The notes: generated by a model not told the origin, from the letters alone. 7,404 bases of DNA from JAZMZS01 sp045120955 (GCA_045120955.1 JBGVFH010000036.1:1-7404); one strand, 5' to 3'. Numbered from the stretch's first letter, positions 1-5,322 are shown. Numbers and translations are program-made.

Positions 1-2
1 CA

Positions 3-31
3 ATTATAAAACATACAAAACAAAAAATCAA
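3..31 (-). promoter_or_regulatory. Leftward sigma-A-type promoter at the window edge
   Basis: Read on the minus strand, TTGATT (31 to 26) and a perfect TATAAT (8 to 3) are separated by exactly 17 bp. Transcription would start just outside the window and run left, away from dnaA. In most Bacillota the gene divergent from dnaA is rpmH (ribosomal protein L34), so that is the likely target. The target is inferred from synteny, since no coding sequence of it is visible. The surrounding DNA is A/T-rich, so a chance match is possible. Confidence 0.45.
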
Positions 32-121
32 GTAATAGTAAAAATATTGTACAAACAAAAACAACATCAGTACGACAGTCATTTTGATCTCATAGAATAT
101 TTCACGTTTTTTCTCTCGCTG

Positions 122-130
122 TTTTACACA
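122..130 (+). promoter_or_regulatory. DnaA-box-like 9-mer upstream of dnaA
   Basis: TTTTACACA fits the relaxed DnaA-box consensus TTWTNCACA at every position but differs from the strong box TTATCCACA at two. Bacillota often carry DnaA boxes upstream of dnaA, where they serve origin function and autoregulation. A single relaxed match in AT-rich DNA is weak evidence on its own. Confidence 0.35.
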
Positions 131-215
131 ACTCCTGTAACTGAAAAGCAACGGTATGTGAGAGGATGGGGTAAGTTTTTTTATGTTTTTTCCGCCCGAG
201 ATACCGTCACAACTC

Positions 216-289
216 CGCCCCGCCGCTTATTTGATTTAAAGAAAAATCAAAGATACAATAGGCGGAGGATGGATGCGGGCACTGCCCGC
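216..289 (-). repeat. Interspersed palindromic repeat, copy 1 (inverted)
   Basis: On the minus strand this matches the core of the repeats at 1878-1977 and 5223-5322. It begins with the perfect 15-bp palindrome GCGGGCAGTGCCCGC (plus-strand 275-289), continues with ATCCATCCTCCGCC, an AT-rich middle, and ends GCGGCGGGGCG. It lacks one C of the CCTCCCGCC block seen in the other copies. Its inner arms are the best paired of the three: TTTGATT and AATCAAA (7 bp), enclosed by CCGCC and GGCGG. Similarity to the other copies fades beyond the GGCGGGG block. It lies upstream of dnaA in the opposite orientation to the others. No transposase or coding potential is visible; a non-autonomous, REP-like or MITE-like element is the inference. 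Confidence 0.85.
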
Positions 290-391
290 CGTCATTTTGA
301 TTTTATCATATACCCACGCCCTTTACAACACCAAATTTTAACTAATTTTTTCTGATATTTTTTGTTTTTTAAAATATGCCGAAATCAAACT

Positions 392-400
392 TTTTTCACA
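392..400 (+). promoter_or_regulatory. DnaA-box-like 9-mer just upstream of the dnaA promoter
   Basis: TTTTTCACA fits TTWTNCACA at every position and ends 19 bp before the -35 element of the dnaA promoter. That position would suit DnaA autoregulation, or a second DnaA-binding cluster of a bipartite origin as in Bacillus subtilis. The T-rich half of the match arises easily in this sequence, so confidence is moderate. Confidence 0.4.
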
Positions 401-419
401 TTCGAGTGCAAATAAATAC

Positions 420-448
420 TTGTATTATTATTATATATATGTTATAAT
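420..448 (+). promoter_or_regulatory. dnaA promoter (sigma-A type, extended -10)
   Basis: The -35 is TTGTAT (420-425). A 17-bp spacer follows, then a perfect TATAAT (443-448) preceded by TG at 440-441, giving an extended -10 (TGTTATAAT). Transcription would start near 455, giving a leader of about 60 nt. The stretch 420-490 is almost entirely A and T, so it may also melt easily. A second TATAAT at 459-464 lacks a partner -35. Confidence 0.7.
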
Positions 449-514
449 ATATTGTATATATAATATATGTTACTCTTATTATATATTATCGTAATTTTTG
501 CGAAAGGATATAAT

Positions 515-1873
515 ATGGAATACTCACAGGAAATCGAAAATATATGGTCTATGGCGTTGCAGCTTATCAGACAGTCTTACTCCGAGTCTACCTTCAATCT
601 TTGGTTTGCGGATACACAGCCGATAGATCTTACCGAAAAAAAGTTTATTATCAGCACGCCCACAGCGTTTAAGAAAAATATTATTTCATCAAGACACAGA
701 GATGTTGTCGAGCAGGCATTGCAGGAGGTGCTCGGCTTTTACATAGAGGCGGCTGTACTCACAGAGGCAGAAGCACAGCAATACAAAAAGAGCGGTGCTA
801 TCCCCGTGTCACCGTCACAGCGTTCAAAAGAAACGGAAAAACAGGCACCGCAGATAATTCCCGTCACCGACTACACCTTCGATAACTTTATCGTAGGCTC
901 GTCCAACACCTTTGCTCATGCGGCGTGTCTCGCCGTAGCGAAAAGCCCTGCAATAGCATACAACCCTCTTTTTATATGGGGACCTCCCGGAATAGGAAAG
1001 ACCCACTTGATGTATGCCATACAAAATGAGCTTATCAAAAATGACCCTACGCTCAAGTGTATTTATGTAAAGGGTGAGGACTTTACAAATGAGGTCGTTG
1101 ACGCTATCAGAATGCAAAACACGCACACCTTCAGAGAAAAATACAGAACGGTCGATGTTCTCATCATAGACGACATACAGTTTATAGCGGGAAAGACCTC
1201 GACACAGGAGGAATTTTTCCATACATTTGACAGCTTATACGTTGAAAACAAGCAGGTCATCATCACAGCGGACAAGCCGCCCAAGGAAATGAAAACGCTC
1301 GAGGACAGACTCAAGAGCCGTTTTGAGTCGGGGCTGATAGCTGACATACAGTCTCCCGACATTGAGCTGCGCATGGCTATCATCAAGAACAAAGCCGCAA
1401 AAATGAACATCAATATCCCCAACGACGTAATAACCTACATGGCTGACAGACTCAAAAACAACGTCAGACAAATAGAGGGGTCGCTGAAAAAGCTCAGCGC
1501 ACTTTCGCTTTTGTCAGGGACTCCCATTACGCTCGAGATAGCTAAGGGAGCGGTGTCGGACATTGCGACCGAAAGAGAGCCGTCAAACGTCACGGTGGAC
1601 AAAATATTTGCGGCTGTTTCGATAAAATACAAAATTCCGACCGAGGAAATTAAATCGAGAAAGCAGACAAGCAACGTTGTAAACGCAAGACACGTTTGCA
1701 TCTATCTTATACGCACCTTGACCGATCTTACTCTTTCTCAGATAGGACAGCTGTTCTCAAGAGACCACACAACAGCCATGTCGTCTCTGCGCAAGATAGA
1801 AAACAGGATATCAAGCGACACCTCGTTTGAGGCTGAGATAAACGAGCTTATCAGCGATGTAAAAGAGTCCTGA
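515..1873 (+). CDS. dnaA: Chromosomal replication initiator protein DnaA
   Basis: DnaA is the AAA+ ATPase that binds DnaA boxes, forms an ATP-dependent filament and opens oriC for helicase loading. The protein is 452 aa, normal for the family. Residues 1-85 match domain I (helicase and self-interaction) and about 90-115 are a short variable linker. Domain III carries Walker A GPPGIGKTH (156-164), Walker B LIIDD (216-220), sensor I around ITAD (250-253), the arginine finger in LKSRFESGL (R269) and the sensor II region RQIEGSLKKL (318-327). Domain IV has the DnaA signature FSRDHTTAM (414-422). The start at 515 is chosen because AAAGGA (503-508) precedes it at proper spacing. An in-frame start at 467 would add only a hydrophobic tail read from AT-rich promoter DNA. 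Small departures from the family norm are RFESGL for the common RFEWGL and TADKPP for TSDRPP. Confidence 0.98.
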   Translation: MEYSQEIENIWSMALQLIRQSYSESTFNLWFADTQPIDLTEKKFIISTPTAFKKNIISSRHRDVVEQALQEVLGFYIEAAVLTEAEAQQYKKSGAIPVSPSQRSKETEKQAPQIIPVTDYTFDNFIVGSSNTFAHAACLAVAKSPAIAYNPLFIWGPPGIGKTHLMYAIQNELIKNDPTLKCIYVKGEDFTNEVVDAIRMQNTHTFREKYRTVDVLIIDDIQFIAGKTSTQEEFFHTFDSLYVENKQVIITADKPPKEMKTLEDRLKSRFESGLIADIQSPDIELRMAIIKNKAAKMNINIPNDVITYMADRLKNNVRQIEGSLKKLSALSLLSGTPITLEIAKGAVSDIATEREPSNVTVDKIFAAVSIKYKIPTEEIKSRKQTSNVVNARHVCIYLIRTLTDLTLSQIGQLFSRDHTTAMSSLRKIENRISSDTSFEAEINELISDVKES

Positions 1874-1875
1874 GT

Positions 1876-1894
1876 AAAAGCGGGCAGTGCCCGC
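1876..1894 (-). terminator. Possible minus-strand terminator formed by repeat copy 2
   Basis: On the minus strand the hairpin of the palindrome (6 GC-rich pairs closing a 3-nt loop) is followed by only TTTT. It could weakly stop transcription entering dnaA from the right. On the + strand no T-tract follows, so it is not a convincing dnaA terminator. Confidence 0.25.
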
Positions 1895-1977
1895 ACCCGT
1901 CCTCCCGCCTTTTGTATCTTTGATTTTTCTTTAACTCAAATAAACGGCGGGGTGTAATTACGCATTTTCCTATGAAA
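1878..1977 (+). repeat. Interspersed palindromic repeat, copy 2
   Basis: This 100-bp unit starts 5 bp after the dnaA stop codon. It aligns without gaps to copy 3 (5223-5322) with about 14 differences by hand count. The order is the palindrome GCGGGCAGTGCCCGC (1880-1894), ACCCGTCCTCCCGCC, an AT-rich middle with arms TTTGA and TCAAA, then GGCGGGG pairing with the CCCGCC block, and finally a tail ending TTTTCCTATGA (1965-1975). The nested arms suggest a folded RNA or cruciform. The GC-rich ends contrast sharply with the surrounding origin DNA. No coding potential is seen. Confidence 0.9.
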
Positions 1978-2051
1978 AAAGCACGGTTTTTGAGCGGAGG
2001 GCACTGTTTTTTTTGTAAATGAAACCGTCTTTAACCCTTTTGCCTATCCAT

Positions 2052-2060
2052 TGTGGAAAA
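2052..2060 (-). promoter_or_regulatory. DnaA box (relaxed consensus)
   Basis: Read on the minus strand this is TTTTCCACA, one base from the strong box TTATCCACA and a full match to TTWTNCACA. It is the best box in the dnaA-dnaN gap. It faces opposite to the box next to the unwinding element. Confidence 0.55.
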
Positions 2061-2256
2061 AGTTAAAACTGATGAAAAACACACTTTTTTTCAACAGAGT
2101 TAACATTTACTTTCACACACGGGCTTGTGAATTGTACGAAAGTCGGCGTTATTTCCAAAATGTGCGTTTTTTCCCACAATTTCATCACATTTTTTCAACC
2201 GTCTTTTAACACTCAAAAACACCTTATTTTCCTATGAGTTAAGCCGATTTTTCGAC

Positions 2257-2265
2257 TTATCAACA
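2257..2265 (+). promoter_or_regulatory. DnaA box next to the unwinding element
   Basis: TTATCAACA differs from TTATCCACA at one base. It lies 12 bp before the first DnaA-trio, on the same strand and in the same orientation as the box that directs DnaA onto the trios in Bacillus subtilis. Its position, more than its sequence alone, supports the call. Confidence 0.65.
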
Positions 2266-2277
2266 TTTTAACCGCCC

Positions 2278-2295
2278 CTACTACTATTACTACTA
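2278..2295 (+). promoter_or_regulatory. DnaA-trio array of the basal origin unwinding element
   Basis: Six consecutive triplets CTA CTA CTA TTA CTA CTA all fit the DnaA-trio motif (3'-[G/A]A[T/A]-5' on the opposite strand). They follow a GC-rich spacer (ACCGCCC, 2271-2277) and precede AT-rich DNA (2296-2320). In Bacillus subtilis this arrangement of box, GC-rich spacer, trios and AT-rich DNA guides a DnaA filament onto one strand and starts melting. The match in order, orientation and spacing is close, so this is the likely site of initial strand opening. Confidence 0.8.
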
Positions 2296-2395
2296 AAAAA
2301 TATAAGATAAAGATAAAGCATTGCGTTTTTTGTTTTTGTGACAGAGAGCGGATGCGGCAACCGATAAAAATTCCGGCAAGAAGGAGAAAACGAAA

Positions 2396-3538
2396 ATGAA
2401 AGTCATATTTGATAAAGCGGAGCTGCTCGCTCATTTGGCACCTTGCATGGGTTGTATTTCCACAAAGAGCACCTTTACATCAATAGAGGGTGTATATATC
2501 GAGGCAAAAGAGGATAACAGATGTGTCATATGCACATACGACATGGAAAAGGGTATGCGCACCGAGTTTGATGCCGAGGTCGTTGAGGCAGGCAGCTATA
2601 TCGTCGGTGCACAGGACTTTTTCCAATACGTAAAGATACTGCCGGGAGACGATATCACACTCGAGGTCAGCGAAAAGCTGACTGCGAGAGTATCAAGCGG
2701 CAAGGTATACTACATGATGCACGCACTTCTCGGAAAGGAATTTCCCGCTTTCCCCGAGCTTTTCTCGAAAAACGGCTTTGTCATGGAGCAGTCAAGAATG
2801 AAGGCGCTCATTTTCCATACGCTTCATTCAATAGCTACGGTTGACACAAACCATCCCGAGCTTTGCGGCGGATATCTCAATATAAAAAAAGATCTGATAA
2901 CTATGGTATCCTGCGACTCCTTTACTCTTTCAAAATGCGATATGCATATTGATCTCGGTGCTGTCGAGGATGGCGGAGAGATAAGCATTATTATCCCCGG
3001 AAAGAGCCTTATTGAGTTGAACAAGCTCATGACGGACGATGACGGCGAGATAATCGTCAAGCCCGCAAGAAGACACATTGTTTTTGAGATAGGGGATCTG
3101 ATATTCTTTACACGTCTTATTGATACAAAATACATCGACTACAACAGAATAATACAAAACAGCCTTCCTATCGAGGTCATAATCGACAGAGCAGAGCTGC
3201 TCGGCTCGCTTGACCGTGCTTCTCTTATTTCCGAGAAGAAGAGCGTAGGCTCGTCGAGAAGCTATGTAAAGCTCGCCTTCAAGGATAATACTCTCAAGCT
3301 CTCCTCTGTTTCACTCAACGGACAGATACACGACGAGCTCGAGTGCGAGCACACGGGCGAGGATATAGAGATCGGCTTTACCTGCAGATATCTCATTGAG
3401 GCTCTGCGTTCTCTTGAATGCGAAAAGGTACATCTGTATCTCAAGGCACCGAGAATTTGCATGATAATGAAGCCCGAGGACGAAGAAGAGGACAAGGAGC
3501 TGCTCCAGATGATACTGCCCGTTAAAATGGCAGAGTGA
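2396..3538 (+). CDS. dnaN: DNA polymerase III sliding clamp, beta subunit
   Basis: DnaN forms the ring-shaped dimer that holds DNA polymerase III on DNA and docks many repair and replication proteins. The 380-aa length is normal (family about 365-380). It divides into three clamp-fold domains of roughly 1-125, 130-255 and 258-380. Recognisable features are FPAFPE (116-121), TNHPELCGGYLNI (151-163), the RLIDTKYIDYNRII stretch (240-253) that matches the family's RLI-[DE]-x-x-[FY]-P-D-Y-x-x-[VI]-[IL] block, and the C-terminal ILPVKM (373-378), which helps form the partner-binding pocket. A strongly acidic loop (EDEEEDKE, 361-368) precedes the last strand. AAGGAG lies 9 nt before the start. The protein is diverged from well-known clamps, but synteny and these blocks make the call firm. 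It is followed by a 182-bp gene-free gap before recF. Confidence 0.97.
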   Translation: MKVIFDKAELLAHLAPCMGCISTKSTFTSIEGVYIEAKEDNRCVICTYDMEKGMRTEFDAEVVEAGSYIVGAQDFFQYVKILPGDDITLEVSEKLTARVSSGKVYYMMHALLGKEFPAFPELFSKNGFVMEQSRMKALIFHTLHSIATVDTNHPELCGGYLNIKKDLITMVSCDSFTLSKCDMHIDLGAVEDGGEISIIIPGKSLIELNKLMTDDDGEIIVKPARRHIVFEIGDLIFFTRLIDTKYIDYNRIIQNSLPIEVIIDRAELLGSLDRASLISEKKSVGSSRSYVKLAFKDNTLKLSSVSLNGQIHDELECEHTGEDIEIGFTCRYLIEALRSLECEKVHLYLKAPRICMIMKPEDEEEDKELLQMILPVKMAE

Positions 3539-3599
3539 GGACAGGGGCGAAAGATAGTTTTTTAGTAATAGATCAATTAAGAACAGCTTTGCCCGGAGA

Positions 3600-3666
3600 A
3601 TAACATTTAAAAAAGCTCGGCTCTGAGCCAAGACATAACATTTTTAAAATCGGCTCTGAGCCAAGA
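3600..3666 (+). repeat. Two tandem repeat units with GGCTCTGAGCC palindromes
   Basis: Unit 1 (3600-3633) and unit 2 (3635-3666) both run ATAACATTT, an A-rich stretch, then TCGGCTCTGAGCCAAGA. The 17-bp end is identical in the two units. Each contains the 11-bp palindrome GGCTCTGAGCC (3619-3629 and 3652-3662), with centres 33 bp apart, about three helical turns. They could be paired binding sites for a dimeric regulator, or short hairpins in the dnaN-recF mRNA that can also pair with each other. No coding sequence is seen in the gap 3539-3720. Confidence 0.85.
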
Positions 3667-3720
3667 TGCCGCAGACAAAAGCTCCTCCACCTTAACCCTG
3701 ACAAAGAAAGGTATTTTCTG

Positions 3721-4857
3721 ATGATCGCAGAAAAAATCAGTTTTGTAAATTACAGAAACATAGAGAAAGCACAGATCGAGTTTTGTGACGGGGTCAATCT
3801 CATTTACGGTGACAACGCAAAAGGAAAAACGAATGTGCTTGAGGCTGTATATTCTTACGCAAGAGGCAAGTCGTTTCGCTCGGCATCAGAGCGAGAGCTT
3901 GTGCGGTTTGGGTGTGAGGGATATCACACGGAGCTTGTTTTCAGAGACAAAAACAGAGTGCAGAGTATGTCACTCGGCTATGCCGATAAAAAGAGACAAA
4001 AGAAAATAAACGGCGTTGTATGCGACAAGCTCTCGGATATGATAGGGAGATTTCGTGCGGTGATGTTTTGCCCTGAGCATCTCGACATAGTAAAAGGCGG
4101 ACCGGGTCAGCGCAGAGAATTTCTCAATATAGCCATATCACAGCTCGACGGCACGTATATAAAGGAGTTTTCGAAATACAAGGCTATACTCGAAAACAGA
4201 AATGCGCTGCTGAGAAGGATATCTATATGCGACGACCCGAAAAAGAAGGGGGCGCTTTCCGCTCAGCTTGACATTTTTTCGACTCAGCTATCTGAATGTG
4301 CGGCATACATATGCGCCGCAAGAGAAAAATATATAAGAGGGATAAGCCCGTTTGCCGAGTTTTTTCTCGGGGAGATGAGCGAGGACAGCGAAAAGCTATC
4401 GCTTGAATATGAATGTGACATTGACAAAAGCATCAGAGACGATACCGAAAAGAGCAGCTCTCAATATTTGAGCAAGCTTCGGCAGAATACGGAGCGTGAG
4501 GCGGCTGTCGGTGCTACGCTCTACGGCATACACAGAGACGATATAAAAATATGCATAAACTCGGTCGATGCAAGAAGCTTTGCTTCTCAGGGGCAGCAGC
4601 GCTCTATCGCTCTGTCGCTGAAAATGGCGGAGGGCGAGATGTCAAGAGAGTGTGTTGGAGAATATCCGGTGTTCCTCTTTGACGATGTGCTGAGCGAGCT
4701 CGATGTAAAGCGGCGTTCTTACCTGATGTCAAAAATATCCGACAGACAGCTCATAATAACAAGCTGTGAGATAAGTGATATAAGAGATGTCGAGGGTGCA
4801 AGATTTATAAAGGCGCTGGGCGGCGGCATATACGAGGCAAGCGACAGAATACTGTAA
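3721..4857 (+). CDS. recF: DNA replication and repair protein RecF
   Basis: RecF is a cytoplasmic SMC-like ATPase that, with RecO and RecR, loads RecA at single-strand gaps and stalled forks. The protein is 378 aa, close to the usual 360-380. Visible motifs are Walker A GDNAKGKTN (30-38, K36), the HRDD block GIHRDD (269-274), the ABC-type signature SQGQQRSIALSLKMAE (289-304) and Walker B VFLFDD (317-322), followed directly by the D-loop SELD (325-328). The middle (about 150-260) is the lysine- and glutamate-rich helical arm. AAAGG (3707-3711) lies 9 nt before the ATG, which fixes the start. The recF stop is 15 bp before remB, so the two are likely co-transcribed. No S4-domain gene lies between dnaN and recF, unlike in Bacillus. 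Confidence 0.98.
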   Translation: MIAEKISFVNYRNIEKAQIEFCDGVNLIYGDNAKGKTNVLEAVYSYARGKSFRSASERELVRFGCEGYHTELVFRDKNRVQSMSLGYADKKRQKKINGVVCDKLSDMIGRFRAVMFCPEHLDIVKGGPGQRREFLNIAISQLDGTYIKEFSKYKAILENRNALLRRISICDDPKKKGALSAQLDIFSTQLSECAAYICAAREKYIRGISPFAEFFLGEMSEDSEKLSLEYECDIDKSIRDDTEKSSSQYLSKLRQNTEREAAVGATLYGIHRDDIKICINSVDARSFASQGQQRSIALSLKMAEGEMSRECVGEYPVFLFDDVLSELDVKRRSYLMSKISDRQLIITSCEISDIRDVEGARFIKALGGGIYEASDRIL

Positions 4858-4872
4858 TAACACGGAGGATAT

Positions 4873-5145
4873 ATGTATCTTCACGCAGGCAGAAACAGAG
4901 TTATAAGAACAAAAAATATAATAGGCATCTTTGACACGGACAAATCAACCGTAAGCTCTGTAACAAAGGATTTTTTGCGCAAGACAGAGAAGGACGGACT
5001 GCTCGAAAGCGCATCCTACGAAATACCGAAGTCGTTTATTTTGTATGATGACGAGTTTGACCACGGGGTGCAGAAGGTCTGCTTTTCTCAGATATCGACG
5101 GGTGCTCTCGTCAAAAGGACAGAGCGAGAGCTCGGAAACGAATGA
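4873..5145 (+). CDS. remB: RemB/YaaB-like protein (DUF370)
   Basis: This 90-aa protein has the DUF370 layout. It starts MYLHAGRNRVIRTKNIIGIFD (residues 1-21), like Bacillus subtilis YaaB/RemB, which begins MYIHLG and also has an IVGIFD block. Then come a charged helix with FLRKTEK (34-40), the strand block PKSFILY (52-58) and the end block FSQISTGALVKRTE (71-84), equivalent to the YaaB YSPLSSSTLKKR region. RemA, the paralogue, is a DNA-binding regulator of biofilm matrix genes. RemB is less well defined, and its role here is inferred only from family and position. A strong Shine-Dalgarno GGAGG (4864-4868) lies 4 nt before the ATG and 15 bp separate it from recF, indicating an operon. The position between recF and gyrB is the standard one in Bacillota. 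Confidence 0.92.
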   Translation: MYLHAGRNRVIRTKNIIGIFDTDKSTVSSVTKDFLRKTEKDGLLESASYEIPKSFILYDDEFDHGVQKVCFSQISTGALVKRTERELGNE

Positions 5146-5148
5146 TAA

Positions 5149-5166
5149 AATTTTTTTAAAAAAATT
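5149..5166. repeat. 18-bp perfect A/T palindrome after remB
   Basis: AATTTTTTTAAAAAAATT is a perfect 9+9 inverted repeat with seven T followed by seven A, starting 4 bp after the remB stop. Without a GC stem it is not a standard intrinsic terminator. Possible roles are a flexible or bent A-tract, or an UP element for a promoter with -10 TAAAAT at 5201-5206. That promoter lacks a good -35 and is not called. Confidence 0.6.
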
Positions 5167-5218
5167 CATAACTGTACGTTTTTCGGCACATTTGATGCGG
5201 TAAAATAGGTGCAGAAAT

Positions 5219-5239
5219 AAAAAAGCGGGCAGTGCCCGC
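5219..5239 (-). terminator. Possible minus-strand intrinsic terminator in repeat copy 3
   Basis: Read leftward, the palindrome (5225-5239) forms a short GC-rich hairpin followed directly by six T. This would block antisense transcription into remB and recF. No gene on the minus strand is visible to need it, so it may simply be a property of the repeat. Confidence 0.35.
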
Positions 5240-5322
5240 ACCCATCCTCCCGCCTATTATATCTTTGGAATTTCTTTAACTTAGCTAAACGGCGGGGCGT
5301 AACTTTGCAATTTCCTATGAAA
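5223..5322 (+). repeat. Interspersed palindromic repeat, copy 3
   Basis: This is the same 100-bp unit as copy 2 and in the same orientation. It has the palindrome GCGGGCAGTGCCCGC (5225-5239), ACCCATCCTCCCGCC, an AT-rich middle, GGCGGGGCG (5291-5299) and a tail ending TTTCCTATGA (5311-5320). Differences from copy 2 are concentrated in the AT-rich middle, where the inner TTTGA/TCAAA pairing is lost, while the GC-rich arms are unchanged. It lies 71 bp before gyrB, so it may sit in the gyrB leader RNA. Confidence 0.9.

Larger units (their letters stand above)
1978..2395. other. oriC: Probable chromosomal replication origin (oriC)
   Basis: This gene-free gap between dnaA and dnaN has the features expected of a Bacillota origin. 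One relaxed-consensus DnaA box lies on the minus strand (2052-2060). Several one-mismatch boxes are present: TTTTCAACA 2088-2096, TTTCACACA 2111-2119, TTTCCCACA 2170-2178 and TTATCAACA 2257-2265. These are followed by a GC-rich spacer, six DnaA-trios (2278-2295) and an AT-rich stretch to about 2340. No exact TTATCCACA is present, so the boxes are individually weak. The dnaN Shine-Dalgarno AAGGAG (2381-2386) closes the region. I saw no convincing dnaN promoter here. The origin call rests on gene context plus the trio element. Replication itself is not shown by sequence. Confidence 0.85.

Noticed and set aside
159..175. GAGAGGATGGGGTAAG as a fourth, decayed repeat copy
   Set aside because: Only about 11 bases resemble the GGAGGATGGGT part of the repeat, and neither the palindrome nor the other arm is present.
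47..355. 102-aa open frame on the + strand upstream of dnaA
   Set aside because: It begins at a TTG without a Shine-Dalgarno, runs straight through repeat copy 1 and AT-rich DNA, and gives a low-quality basic and aromatic sequence with no family resemblance.
467..514. Upstream in-frame start for dnaA
   Set aside because: The extra 16 residues are hydrophobic readout of AT-rich promoter and leader DNA. The start at 515 has AAAGGA at good spacing and gives a normal DnaA N-terminus.
1983..2028. Inverted repeat ACGGTTT / AAACCGT as a dnaA terminator
   Set aside because: The arms are only 7 bp with a loop of over 30 nt and no following T-tract on the + strand.
1978..2395. CRISPR array or tRNA/rRNA gene in the long intergenic gap
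   Set aside because: No regularly spaced direct repeats and no cloverleaf or rRNA-like sequence were seen; the gap is explained by oriC.
2213..2434. 73-aa minus-strand frame across the origin
   Set aside because: It crosses the DnaA-trio element and the dnaN start, has no Shine-Dalgarno, and its composition is that of AT-rich non-coding DNA.
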